Shown: positions 1-8,291 of the stretch, piece after piece
How the letters are laid out: each line of letters opens with the position of its first letter
How positions within the stretch are numbered: position 1 is the stretch's first letter
DNA from: an uncultured Lachnospiraceae bacterium
Lineage (GTDB): Bacteria > Bacillota > Clostridia > Lachnospirales > Lachnospiraceae
Direction of reading: 5' to 3'
DNA length: 39,276 nt
Assembly: GCA_944377325.1 (NCBI GenBank)
Contig: CALWEP010000137.1
Span: 1-39,276, forward strand
Made by a program: the position numbers and the translations under genes
The notes under the pieces: model-generated
What the model was told of the DNA's origin: nothing
Database searches by the model: none
What the model saw: the letters and a program-made list of their open reading frames with translations, nothing else

Positions 1-797
1 GGTTTTAAAGGCTTGCACACCAAAAGTCCCATATCTCTTGGCACACAGAAACTGGGCTGAACAGAAAGGGCCATTCCATCAAGCACCATTTGACATGCCT
101 GTCTTGTACGATTTATCTCAAATTCAATATTGGGCTTTATCCCAGCATCATTAAAAATGCGTTTGATCAAGCTGTATTCTACCGTATCGGAGGGCGCAAT
201 CACAAATTTTTGATCCTTGAATACTGAAATATCCACTGCCGGCGGATTATTATAATCAGTACTTGCATTTTCTGCCAGGCTGTGATTTGGCGGCAGAACA
301 AAAACCAGTTCCTCTGTTTTCAGAATTTCCTGAGCCATCCAACTATCCGTTGCAAGGGAAAGCTTAGGAATAATGATCAGATCCAAAGTTTTTTCCTTAA
401 GACTGTTAATCAGATAGTCCGAGCGGCGGTCTATCAAACTGACCTTAACCTCCGGCAGCTCTTTCTTAAAGGCGTAGCTAACCTGAGAAGCGATCTGCAT
501 CGCTATTTCAGATGAACAGCCAATGGAAATATTCCTTGCACCTCCAGCAGATAAATTGCAGCGCAGCTCTTCTTCCAAACGCATGATTTCTTGCGCGGTC
601 TCTACAAACATCTTGCCCTCAGAAGTTAAAGTCAATGAATTTTTATCTCTGATGAAAAAACTGCAGCCATATTCTTTTTCTAATTTCTGCAAATGAATAC
701 TAAGCGCGGACTGTGAAATAAAAAGTTTTTCTGCCGCCCTGGTTATATTCTGCGTCTGCGCAATCTCTATTATATAATGAAAATTTTTATAGCTCAT
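1..797 (-). CDS. LysR-family transcriptional regulator, 3' end outside window
   Basis: The reverse strand is open from the ATG at 797 to the window edge, about 265 codons with no stop. A typical LysR protein has about 300, so only the last 30-40 residues are missing. Residues about 17-43 form the winged helix-turn-helix (ITRAAEKLFISQSALS); the rest reads as a periplasmic-binding-like effector domain. An AGGGGA ribosome-binding site precedes the start. The gene is divergent from the M20 hydrolase at 998, the classic LysR arrangement, so it probably controls the hydrolase, antiporter and ammonia-lyase genes and itself. The effector is unknown, perhaps a diaminopropionate derivative (inference). 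Confidence 0.9.
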   Translation of the reverse strand, partial: MSYKNFHYIIEIAQTQNITRAAEKLFISQSALSIHLQKLEKEYGCSFFIRDKNSLTLTSEGKMFVETAQEIMRLEEELRCNLSAGGARNISIGCSSEIAMQIASQVSYAFKKELPEVKVSLIDRRSDYLINSLKEKTLDLIIIPKLSLATDSWMAQEILKTEELVFVLPPNHSLAENASTDYNNPPAVDISVFKDQKFVIAPSDTVEYSLIKRIFNDAGIKPNIEFEINRTRQACQMVLDGMALSVQPSFCVPRDMGLLVCKPLK

Positions 798-866
798 AAG
801 TTCCCCTGAAGCAAACATCTTTGCAAATAACAATCTACAGCAGCTCAAAGTATTACATATGTTTTG

Positions 867-895
867 ATTATATGGCAAAGTATATAATTTTTCAA
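867..895 (-). promoter_or_regulatory. Probable sigma-A promoter of the LysR gene
   Basis: On the minus strand TTGAAA (890-895) is followed after 17 bases by TATAAT (867-872), a near-consensus vegetative promoter about 70 bases from the regulator's ATG. The shared intergenic region 798-997 is very AT-rich. A weaker plus-strand candidate for the hydrolase, TTCAAT (891-896) with TATATT (913-918), overlaps this -35 box, which would allow mutual repression. I did not find a single convincing LysR T-N11-A box. Confidence 0.6.
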
Positions 896-997
896 TTGTG
901 TTGTGAACTTTATATATTAGACTTGCCCAATTCCGAATGCTATCCTATGGGCAGAAGCAATAATTAATTTCTAAAACGTATAAAGGAGGAGTTGCAT

Positions 998-2182
998 ATG
1001 TATGAGCGCAAAGAAGAGATCAAAAAGTTCGTAGCACAGCATCAGGAGGAAATGCTCCAATTTTTAATTCATCTTGCAAATCTTGAGGGGCGGTATGACG
1101 AGAAAGAAGCCGTAGAGCGTGTTCGCGATTTTTACCAAAAGGCATTGGAAAATGAAGGCTTCTCCTGCCATGTGATTGAAGTAGCCGAGGCACGCGCAGG
1201 AATACTGATTGCAGAGTTAGGAAAAGAGCGTCCAGGAAAGCCCATTATCCTTGAGGGACATCTTGATACCGTTCACAAAACCGGCTCATTTGGAGGTCCT
1301 AACCCTTGTAAAGTAAAAGATGGAAAAATTTACGGTCCAGGTGTTTTGGACATGAAAGGCGGCATGGTCATCGCTCTTTACATTGCAAAAGCTCTTAATG
1401 CCATTGGTTTTGAAGAATGCCCTATCAAAATTATCGCTGTATGCGACGAAGAGGCAGATCACGTAGGAAATGACGGTGACCGCATTCTAACAGAAAACTG
1501 TATCGGCGGCGGCATCGCCCTGAGTTTTGAAGTCGCCGGCGAAGACAATTGTCTGGCCACTCAGCGCAAGGCGCAGCTCGTTTATCATATTGACATTCAA
1601 GGTGTTGGCGGTCACGCGGGAAATAATTTCTGGAATGCAAAAAACGTCATTTTTGAGGCGGCCCGCATTATCAACGCCGTTACCCCTCTGACAAACAAGG
1701 AGAAAGAAACAACCGTAACAGCATCCGTTATCCATGCAGGCGAACAGCAGACCGCTATTCCGGATCATTGCTATCTCGTATTTGATATACGCATTGTCAC
1801 AGAAGAAGAGCGCGCTCATGTGATCGACCACTTTACAAAAGTATTGGATAACCCAAGTGAAGGTTATACCATCAACTATGACTTAGAAGTCGCAAAGCTA
1901 AAGCCGCTTCAGGAGACGGCTGCGGTCCTTGCAGCGTGGGAATTTGTAAATGACGCGGCGGAGGCATGCGGTTACCAGAGATTTGGCAAGGTTCTTCGCG
2001 GCGGAGCAGATGACGCAGGAAATATTGCGGCAGCAGGCGTTCCTGTAATCGATTCCTGCGGTATGACCGGCAACTATGCACATAATCTTAAGGAATATGC
2101 GGTAATTGACTCGCTCTTTACTAGAACTGAAATATTTGCCACTGCACTTAGTGAAATAGCAAATTTTAATTTTCACGGTTAA
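998..2182 (+). CDS. M20-family metallohydrolase (ArgE/DapE/peptidase type)
   Basis: A 394-residue zinc-dependent hydrolase of the M20 family, which cleaves amide bonds in small peptides or N-acylated amino acids. The metal and catalytic motif HLDTV lies at about residues 88-92, followed by GVLDMKGGM and the acidic CDEEADH. The mid-protein dimerisation domain contains the conserved GVGGHAGN, and GGADDAGN is near the C-terminus. A TTG at 992 is in frame, but the AGGAGG at 984-989 is spaced correctly only for the ATG at 998. It leads a co-directional set with the NhaC antiporter and diaminopropionate ammonia-lyase. By context it may release diaminopropionate or another amino acid from a conjugate (inference). 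The exact substrate cannot be read from the sequence. Confidence 0.88.
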   Translation: MYERKEEIKKFVAQHQEEMLQFLIHLANLEGRYDEKEAVERVRDFYQKALENEGFSCHVIEVAEARAGILIAELGKERPGKPIILEGHLDTVHKTGSFGGPNPCKVKDGKIYGPGVLDMKGGMVIALYIAKALNAIGFEECPIKIIAVCDEEADHVGNDGDRILTENCIGGGIALSFEVAGEDNCLATQRKAQLVYHIDIQGVGGHAGNNFWNAKNVIFEAARIINAVTPLTNKEKETTVTASVIHAGEQQTAIPDHCYLVFDIRIVTEEERAHVIDHFTKVLDNPSEGYTINYDLEVAKLKPLQETAAVLAAWEFVNDAAEACGYQRFGKVLRGGADDAGNIAAAGVPVIDSCGMTGNYAHNLKEYAVIDSLFTRTEIFATALSEIANFNFHG

Positions 2183-2208
2183 GAGTTTTCAGAAAGGAGT
2201 GGGCGGAT

Positions 2209-3594
2209 ATGAAACAATCCGAAAAAAATAAAAAGCTGACATTTGGATACGCTCTTTTGGTTATGTCAGCTGTTTTGGGAATCATCATTGTACTGGGAGC
2301 CTTTTTCGGTCTCAAAATGCAGGCAATGTTCCTGCTGGCATGGCTTGTAGCCGTACTGCTGTGCATGCCGCTTGGCTATTCCTATGACGAACTGCAAAAA
2401 GGAATGTTCTCCTTTATGCCAAGGGGATTGCTTCCTATTACCTTTATGCTTACAATCGGCGGCCTAATCGGAGTGTGGAATGCCAGCGGAACCATTGCTT
2501 ACGTGACGCACTTGGGACTTACGATGATATCTCCCAATGCCTTTTTGGTCACATCATTTCTGATTTCCCTTGCATTTGCATTTGTGACGGGTACTTCCTG
2601 GGGGACCGTTGGTTCTATCGGAATCGCTCTGTTCGGCGTGGGGCTTGGCATGAACTTTAATCCGCTGATTGCCGCCAGCCCAATTATTTGCGGCGCTTAC
2701 ATCGGTGATGGCATCTCTCCGATGTCCGATACCACCAATATCATAAGCGGCGCTTTAGCTATCGATTTGTTCGCTCATATTAAGTATTTGATGAGAATAG
2801 CGATTCCTACTATTGTCATTACCGCCGTAATCTATCTGATCATGGGGCTAAAAGGGACTGGAGGAAATGTGGATATCAGCGAAGTCGCAATTATCATGAC
2901 CGGTATCTCTGATAACTTTCGAACAGGAGTCATAACGCTGATTCCAATCATTCTCGTATTGGCTCTGCTTGCTGTGAAAGTGAAAACTATTCCCGCACTG
3001 CTGGGAGGCATATACTCCGGACTTGCAGTCTCTGTCTTCTATCAGGGTAACTCTCTGAAGGAATCCATTACCTATATGTGGAGCGGCTACGTACTTTCCA
3101 GCGGTAATGAATTTATAGATAAGCTCTTCAGCAGAGGGGGAATGACCAGCGTTACCAGTACCGTAGTTATGGTGATCATGGCGTTCGGACTGTTTGGTAT
3201 CCTCAATACTGCAGGAATTCTTGACAAAGTTGTTGAACCGCTTTCTACCCGTATCAATTCTTATGTAGGCGGCGCTATCTGTACTCTGCTTTTCGGCCTG
3301 ATTGCAAATCTGTCCTCCTCCACCACCTTTGCTTACCTGTTCTGTTCAAATATGCTCGGCGGTGTTTATGACAAGTTGGGATTTGACCGGAGAGAACTGG
3401 CCAATGCAGTCATGGTAGCCTGTCTGCCCCTGGGTCTGTGGATTCCCTGGAATACCAACGCTGCCACACCCGCTGCGTCTTTGGGAATAGATCCCGGTCA
3501 GGTTGCATTCTTGCTGGTTACTCCTTACGTTTACATTATAGTTCTCCTGGCTGCGGCATTTATCAGAAAAAAAAAAGAAAGGGCGGCAAATTAA
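2209..3594 (+). CDS. NhaC-family Na+/H+ antiporter-like transporter
   Basis: A 461-residue, highly hydrophobic integral membrane protein with about 11-12 predicted helices. The conserved NhaC signatures GTSWGTVG and GAYIGDGISPMSDTTN are clear. Family members exchange protons for sodium. Several lie beside amino- or organic-acid catabolic genes and may carry organic substrates, such as malate/lactate exchange in MleN. Here it sits 26 bases after the hydrolase and one base before the PQ-loop gene, so an operon-linked role in moving the substrate or product, or in ion balance during deamination, is plausible. AGGAG precedes the ATG. Confidence 0.85.
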   Translation: MKQSEKNKKLTFGYALLVMSAVLGIIIVLGAFFGLKMQAMFLLAWLVAVLLCMPLGYSYDELQKGMFSFMPRGLLPITFMLTIGGLIGVWNASGTIAYVTHLGLTMISPNAFLVTSFLISLAFAFVTGTSWGTVGSIGIALFGVGLGMNFNPLIAASPIICGAYIGDGISPMSDTTNIISGALAIDLFAHIKYLMRIAIPTIVITAVIYLIMGLKGTGGNVDISEVAIIMTGISDNFRTGVITLIPIILVLALLAVKVKTIPALLGGIYSGLAVSVFYQGNSLKESITYMWSGYVLSSGNEFIDKLFSRGGMTSVTSTVVMVIMAFGLFGILNTAGILDKVVEPLSTRINSYVGGAICTLLFGLIANLSSSTTFAYLFCSNMLGGVYDKLGFDRRELANAVMVACLPLGLWIPWNTNAATPAASLGIDPGQVAFLLVTPYVYIIVLLAAAFIRKKKERAAN

Positions 3595-3595
3595 T

Positions 3596-3886
3596 ATGGA
3601 AAATATATTGGAAGTGCTTATGGTTGTGTGCTTCGGCATTTCATGGCCGATCAATATTTTCAAATCCTGGAAAGCAAAAAGCACAAAAGGAAGCAGCATA
3701 CTTTTCTACTTTTTTATCTGGATCGGATATATTTTTGGCCTCGGCTCAAAATATATAAAGCTCATGGCCGGAACGCCCACCCCCAGTTACGTCTGGTTCT
3801 TCTACATCCTAAATACTGTTATGGTCAGCGCAGGCATTCTGATCTATTACCGTAATCTTATGTTTGACAGACAAACCAATCTTTAA
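3596..3886 (+). CDS. Small PQ-loop / SemiSWEET-like membrane protein
   Basis: A 96-residue protein with three hydrophobic segments (about residues 3-20, 34-54 and 66-86). The first helix ends in WPINIFKSWKAKSTKG, which matches the PQ-loop pattern (a proline followed by Q/N-type and KxxxGxS residues) of SemiSWEET half-transporters. These are about 90 residues long and dimerise to make a sugar-type uniporter. The start codon follows the antiporter stop by one base, so the two are translationally coupled. The substrate is unknown; a link to the neighbouring amino-acid module is inferred only from position. The final 10 residues are hydrophilic. Confidence 0.7.
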   Translation: MENILEVLMVVCFGISWPINIFKSWKAKSTKGSSILFYFFIWIGYIFGLGSKYIKLMAGTPTPSYVWFFYILNTVMVSAGILIYYRNLMFDRQTNL

Positions 3887-3894
3887 TTCCATAA

Positions 3895-3984
3895 GTGAAA
3901 CATATATCATACGGTTTCTATCCCTGGGACGGTATCGGCTTAATGTCTTTCAATACCATTGCGCACAAGACTTTCGTACTTTAA
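3895..3984 (+). other. Short GTG-initiated reading frame, possible gene remnant
   Basis: In the 201-base gap 3887-4087 one frame reads 29 residues (contains SYGFYPWDGIGL) before a stop. It has protein-like composition, but there is no ribosome-binding site at the GTG. It may be the relic of a deleted gene or chance. The rest of the gap holds an AT-rich perfect palindrome at 4005-4019 (ATATTTT-A-AAAATAT) and the AAGGAG ribosome-binding site of the next gene; no tRNA and no strong terminator is seen. Confidence 0.15.
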
Positions 3985-4087
3985 AACCGTTATCCTGCTC
4001 AGGGATATTTTAAAAATATTATCAGCTTAAACGCAAAGCAACAACTGTTTTAATATTTCAAAAAAGTCAAAATAAAGGAGCATATAT

Positions 4088-5290
4088 ATGGGGAAAAAAA
4101 TTGAAGCGGTATTTAAAACACCCTCACAGAATCAGGTACTCAGCGATTGCACCGTTTTTGGACCTGAACAGGCAAAAAAAGCTGCGGCATTCCATCGCAG
4201 CTTTCCTGAATACTCGCCTACGCCTCTTGTAGAGCTGAAATCACTCGCCCGCACATTTGGCGTGGGTCAAATTTTTGTTAAAGATGAAAGCCTTCGCTTC
4301 TCGTTAAACGCATTCAAAGTACTAGGAGGAAGTTACTGTATAGGCAATTACATTGCCAAACAGCTGAAAACTGATATCAGCACTCTGACATATGAGCAAA
4401 TAACAAGTCCTGAGATTAAGGAAAAATTGGGAAGCATTACTTTTGTCACCGCTACCGACGGAAATCACGGCCGAGGCATAGCCTGGACAGCCAATCGCCT
4501 TGGGCAGAAAAGCGTTGTATATATGCCCAAAGGAAGCTCTTTGGAACGGTTAAGCAATATTCAAGCGCTCGGTGCCTATGCCTGCATTACAGAAATGAAC
4601 TATGACGATACGGTTCGCTATGCCAGCACTCATGCCAAGCAAAACGGATGGGTACTTGTACAGGATACTTCCTGGCCGGGATATGAAGAAATACCAACCT
4701 GGATCATGCAGGGCTATACAACAATGGCATATGAGGCCCATAAACAGCTCGCCGGAATTAAGCCTACTCATGTTATTCTGCAAGCAGGGGTAGGCGCAAT
4801 GTCAGGAGCAATCACAGGATTTTTTTCTTCTTTATACGGAAAAGAACGGCCTCTCATTGCTATTGTGGAACCAGAAACGGCCAACTGCATCTATTGCACC
4901 GCAAAGGCAAATGACGGAATGCTTCACAATGTCAAGGGGGACTTAAAAACCATTATGGCCGGTCTGGCCTGCGGAGAACCCTGCGGAATCGGCTGGGAAA
5001 TATTACGTGACCACGCAGATTGTTATGCTTCAATCCCAGACTATGTCGCCGCCAACGGGATGAGAATCCTGGGAAATCCCATAGGCAAAGACAAAAGAGT
5101 GATCTCCGGAGAGAGCGGTGCAGCAACAATAGGCTTTTTATCTGAAATACTGCGGGATCCAACTTACAGCGGCATCAAAGAAAAGCTTCAGCTTGACAGC
5201 TCTTCCAGAATCCTTATCATTTCCACCGAAGGGGATACTGACAAAGAAAATTACAGACGTATTGTATGGGATGGCATTTGCTCAAAATAG
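4088..5290 (+). CDS. dpaL: 2,3-diaminopropionate ammonia-lyase
   Basis: A 400-residue fold-type II PLP enzyme that converts 2,3-diaminopropionate to pyruvate and two ammonia. Lys77 in the motif RFSLNAFKVLGGS is the expected Schiff-base lysine, at the same position as in E. coli YgeX/DpaL. The phosphate-binding and substrate motifs TDGNHGRG and QAGVGAMSG are present, and the length is typical (about 400). AAGGAG lies 8 bases before the ATG. It is separated from the PQ-loop gene by about 200 bases but is co-directional, and its GC content resembles that of the other genes in this block rather than the GC-rich genes that begin at 5306. The family assignment is secure; the in vivo source of diaminopropionate is unknown. 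Confidence 0.93.
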   Translation: MGKKIEAVFKTPSQNQVLSDCTVFGPEQAKKAAAFHRSFPEYSPTPLVELKSLARTFGVGQIFVKDESLRFSLNAFKVLGGSYCIGNYIAKQLKTDISTLTYEQITSPEIKEKLGSITFVTATDGNHGRGIAWTANRLGQKSVVYMPKGSSLERLSNIQALGAYACITEMNYDDTVRYASTHAKQNGWVLVQDTSWPGYEEIPTWIMQGYTTMAYEAHKQLAGIKPTHVILQAGVGAMSGAITGFFSSLYGKERPLIAIVEPETANCIYCTAKANDGMLHNVKGDLKTIMAGLACGEPCGIGWEILRDHADCYASIPDYVAANGMRILGNPIGKDKRVISGESGAATIGFLSEILRDPTYSGIKEKLQLDSSSRILIISTEGDTDKENYRRIVWDGICSK

Positions 5291-5305
5291 AAGAGTGCTT
5301 CCGTT

Positions 5306-6340
5306 TCAATTCTTCTTTTTATTCCCCCGGACTTTTCCCGCCAGAGCAAACGGGATGTCCCCGATCCGTTGGAACGCTCCGTACACCGGCTCCGCTGCCA
5401 GAACGAAAGCCAGCGCCGTACAGCCGGCCATCAGGACCAGTACCTGGACTTTTGAATGGACGTTGAGAAACCGGTACAGGTCAAAGTACTGGCACAGATC
5501 CCGAATCAGCCGATGAAGCACATAGACGGAAAGGGTCCGCTGTCCCAGAACCGTAAGAAACGGCAGCTTCCGGTCCGGAGCAAACGCGATCAGCCCGGCG
5601 GAAATGACTCCTGCCGCCCCGTAGCAGATCAGGCGGATCAGCCAGCACAAAGGGTAAAGCTCCGGAGCAAACCGGTCATACATGGCTCCGTATACTGCCA
5701 GCCGGTAAGGCTCCAGGAAATCATAGGTCCCCAGAAATATCACGGCTCCGGCCAGTGCTCCCGCAGCCCCTGCGGCCAGGCGAGTCCCTCCGGAGCACAG
5801 CCGGGACAGATCTTTTTCCGCAAAAAAATATCCCGCAAAGAAAAAAGGAGCAAACGCCAGCACGCGGTCCGCCGCCAGAAAATCTCCCAGCCCGCTCCCT
5901 GCGTACCCTCCGATCAGCCCCACGGCAAGAGCTATCCCAAGAGACAGCCATTTTCCCAGGCGGCTGCACAGAGGAATGCACAGATACCAGAGGATCAGCG
6001 CAAGGAGATACCACGGCGCCCCGCTTTCATGAAGGAAATCCACCCTCCGGCCGATATTCCCCTCCAGCAGTCCTTCCGTGACGTGTACTCCCAGTTCAAA
6101 CAGGAAATACAGCCAGGCCAATCTGGCCAGCCGGTCCCACCGGAACACCCCGTTCCTGTATACCCCCTTTGCCAGAAAGCCGGAAATAAAGATAAAGCAG
6201 GGCATATGAAAGGTGTAGATCAGATAGAGGCTGTTCGTAGTGAATCTGGTGACGGAAACAGGCAGGAGAAAATGTCCGATCACCACCAGAATGATCAGCA
6301 CGCCTTTTATATTGTCAATTCTGTAATTTCTTGATGCCAT
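5306..6340 (-). CDS. Acyltransferase 3 family membrane protein
   Basis: A 344-residue polytopic membrane protein that begins RIDNIKGVLIILVVIGHF, the family's N-terminal helix with its conserved histidine. A second typical block, FHMPCFIFISGFLA, lies at about residues 43-57. About ten helices are predicted. Family members (OafA, NolL, fucose 4-O-acetylase-like) move acetyl or other acyl groups onto surface carbohydrates or peptidoglycan. The ribosome-binding site GGAGAAGG is 4 bases before the ATG. It follows phosphoglucomutase on the same strand with a hairpin between, so cotranscription is uncertain. The acceptor substrate is unknown. The gene is convergent with dpaL, the two stops being only about 15 bases apart. 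Confidence 0.85.
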   Translation of the reverse strand: MASRNYRIDNIKGVLIILVVIGHFLLPVSVTRFTTNSLYLIYTFHMPCFIFISGFLAKGVYRNGVFRWDRLARLAWLYFLFELGVHVTEGLLEGNIGRRVDFLHESGAPWYLLALILWYLCIPLCSRLGKWLSLGIALAVGLIGGYAGSGLGDFLAADRVLAFAPFFFAGYFFAEKDLSRLCSGGTRLAAGAAGALAGAVIFLGTYDFLEPYRLAVYGAMYDRFAPELYPLCWLIRLICYGAAGVISAGLIAFAPDRKLPFLTVLGQRTLSVYVLHRLIRDLCQYFDLYRFLNVHSKVQVLVLMAGCTALAFVLAAEPVYGAFQRIGDIPFALAGKVRGNKKKN

Positions 6341-6373
6341 AGAACCTTCTCCTCATTTTTTCGGACATGAGAA

Positions 6374-6414
6374 GGGCGCTGCCGGCCCCGGAAAACCTGT
6401 GCTCTGCAGCGCCC
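6374..6414 (-). terminator. Hairpin between phosphoglucomutase and acyltransferase
   Basis: GGGCGCTGC (6374-6382) pairs perfectly with GCAGCGCCC (6406-6414). On the minus strand only a weak pyrimidine tract follows, so this may be an inefficient terminator or an mRNA-stabilising stem. Confidence 0.5.
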
Positions 6415-6436
6415 TGAATTATTCGTTTTATAACGA

Positions 6437-8173
6437 TCACATCATCTTATCCACCATGGCCATTACCGCGTCTCCCAGAGCCTTGGATTTCGCCTCGCCG
6501 TCCTCCAGGGAAGCGCCCTTTACTCCGTAGTAGAATTTGATCTTCGGCTCTGTGCCGGAAGGTCTTACGCATACCCATGCGCCGTCCTCGCAGTCATAGT
6601 AAAGCACGTTGGAGGACGGAAGACCGGTGGGCTTCACCTCTCCCGTAGCCATGTCCTTGATGGTGTCCAGTTTGTAGTCTCTTGCGGACACCACCTTGTA
6701 GCCGCCGATCTCTGCCGGCGTATTGTTTCTCAGCTGCTCCATGATGGACTGGATTTTCGCCAGACCTTCAATGCCGGACAGACCGATGGACTTCACGGCA
6801 TCCAGGCAGTAGCCGTATTTCTCATACATCTCCACCATGGCATCCCACAGCGTCATGTTCTTTGTCTTATAATAGGCAGCCGCCTCACAGAGAGCAACCG
6901 TAGCGGAAACCGCATCCTTATCCCTGGCGTAGGTTCCGATCAGGCAGCCGTAGCTCTCCTCCATACCGAACAGGTAGGTTCCCGTTCCGGTATGCTCGTT
7001 CTTTAAAATCTGCTGGCCGATCCACTTAAAGCCCGTAAGCACCTCAACAAGCTCTGCGCCGTAAGCCTTTGCCACCTCATCGATCAGATTGGTGGAAACG
7101 ATGGACTTCACCACCTGTCCGTCCGCAGGAATGAGGTTTCTGGCCTTCTTCTGGCTCAGCACATACTCGCACAGCAGGGAACCGGACATATTTCCCGTAA
7201 GAGGAATGTATTCCCCGGATTTTGTATCCTTTACATAAACGCCCAGACGGTCCGCATCCGGATCCGTAGCCAGAACCAGATCCGCATCCTGCTCTTTGGC
7301 CAGCTTAAGTCCCAGCTCAAAGGCTTCCTTGGACTCCGGGTTGGGATAGCTCACCGTGGGGAAGTCGCCGTCGGGAAGCTCCTGCTCCGGAACAACCGTC
7401 ACATGAGTAAAGCCGATCTCCTTCAAAGCCCTTCTCACAGGAAGGTTTCCCGTTCCGTGAAGGGGAGTATATACGATTCTGATGCTGTCCTGCATCTGAT
7501 CGATGGCATCCTGATTGACCACCTGCGCCTTAACCTGGGCAATATATTTATCATCAATATCCGCGCCGATGATCTGGTACTTTCCTGCCTTCTCAGCCTC
7601 TTCCGCAGTAGTGGTCTTTACTGTGGACAGATCCTCGATGGCCAGCACTTCTTCCGTAACGCCCTTGTCATGGGGAGGCGTAAACTGAGCGCCGTCCTCC
7701 CAGTATACTTTATAGCCGTTGTACTCCGGCGGGTTATGGCTGGCGGTAATGTTGATTCCCGCAATGCAGCCCAGCTCTCTCACTGCAAAGGACAGCTCCG
7801 GCGTCGGCCGAAGGGATTCGAATTTATATGCTTTGATTCCGTTGGCTGCCAGGGTCAAAGCTGCCTCCTCCGCAAATTCGGGAGACATATGGCGGGAATC
7901 GAAGGCAATGGCAACTCCCTTATCCGCTCCGCCCTGTTTGATGATGTAATTGGCAAGACCCTGCGTCGCCCTGCGGACCACATAAATATTCATACGGTTA
8001 ATACCGGCTCCGATAATGCCTCTCAGTCCGGCGGTACCGAACTCCAGGTCCATGTAAAACCGCTCTTTGATCTCGTTTTCATCTCCGGCGATGGCTCTGA
8101 GCTCCTCTTTGGTCTGTTCGTCAAAGTACGGATTGCTCAGCCACTCTTCGTAAATTTTCATATAATCTTTCAT
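6437..8173 (-). CDS. pgcA: Phosphoglucomutase / phosphosugar mutase
   Basis: A 578-residue alpha-D-phosphohexomutase that interconverts glucose-1-phosphate and glucose-6-phosphate in the cytosol. The phosphoserine loop TASHNP places the catalytic serine at residue 145. The magnesium loop DPDADRLG, sugar-binding loop GMEESYG and C-terminal phosphate-binding loop RPSGTEPK follow in order. Length matches the Gram-positive PgcA/PGM2 group (about 580). AGGAGG precedes the ATG by 11 bases. It would link the glycogen genes at 18-23 kb with glycolysis and cell-envelope precursors. It is transcribed separately from them. Confidence 0.95.
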   Translation of the reverse strand: MKDYMKIYEEWLSNPYFDEQTKEELRAIAGDENEIKERFYMDLEFGTAGLRGIIGAGINRMNIYVVRRATQGLANYIIKQGGADKGVAIAFDSRHMSPEFAEEAALTLAANGIKAYKFESLRPTPELSFAVRELGCIAGINITASHNPPEYNGYKVYWEDGAQFTPPHDKGVTEEVLAIEDLSTVKTTTAEEAEKAGKYQIIGADIDDKYIAQVKAQVVNQDAIDQMQDSIRIVYTPLHGTGNLPVRRALKEIGFTHVTVVPEQELPDGDFPTVSYPNPESKEAFELGLKLAKEQDADLVLATDPDADRLGVYVKDTKSGEYIPLTGNMSGSLLCEYVLSQKKARNLIPADGQVVKSIVSTNLIDEVAKAYGAELVEVLTGFKWIGQQILKNEHTGTGTYLFGMEESYGCLIGTYARDKDAVSATVALCEAAAYYKTKNMTLWDAMVEMYEKYGYCLDAVKSIGLSGIEGLAKIQSIMEQLRNNTPAEIGGYKVVSARDYKLDTIKDMATGEVKPTGLPSSNVLYYDCEDGAWVCVRPSGTEPKIKFYYGVKGASLEDGEAKSKALGDAVMAMVDKMM

Positions 8174-8227
8174 AAACCCTTTTTCCTCCTGAATCCCGCT
8201 GGGGCGCGTCCTTTTTCCGCCGGCTCC

Positions 8228-8246
8228 GTGAACCTGATAAGTTCAC
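8228..8246. repeat. Palindrome in the phosphoglucomutase leader
   Basis: GTGAAC and GTTCAC (perfect six-base arms, seven-base spacer) lie just downstream of the probable promoter, within the 5' leader. It could be a repressor operator or an RNA hairpin; nothing else decides between them. Confidence 0.4.
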
Positions 8247-8259
8247 TGCCGACGTGAAT

Positions 8260-8288
8260 ATTATACAATATTTAGGCTGAAAAAGGAA
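8260..8288 (-). promoter_or_regulatory. Probable promoter of phosphoglucomutase
   Basis: A perfect TATAAT (minus strand, 8260-8265) with a weak -35 TTCCTT (8283-8288) at 17-base spacing. It begins immediately before the stop codon of the CotS-like gene, making phosphoglucomutase at least partly independent of upstream transcription. Confidence 0.45.
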
Positions 8289-8291
8289 GTC

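Noticed and set aside
1..5290. Mobile element carrying the diaminopropionate genes
   Set aside because: Composition differs, but no integrase, direct repeats, insertion sequence or tRNA attachment site is visible in the window, so only acquisition by unspecified transfer is suggested.
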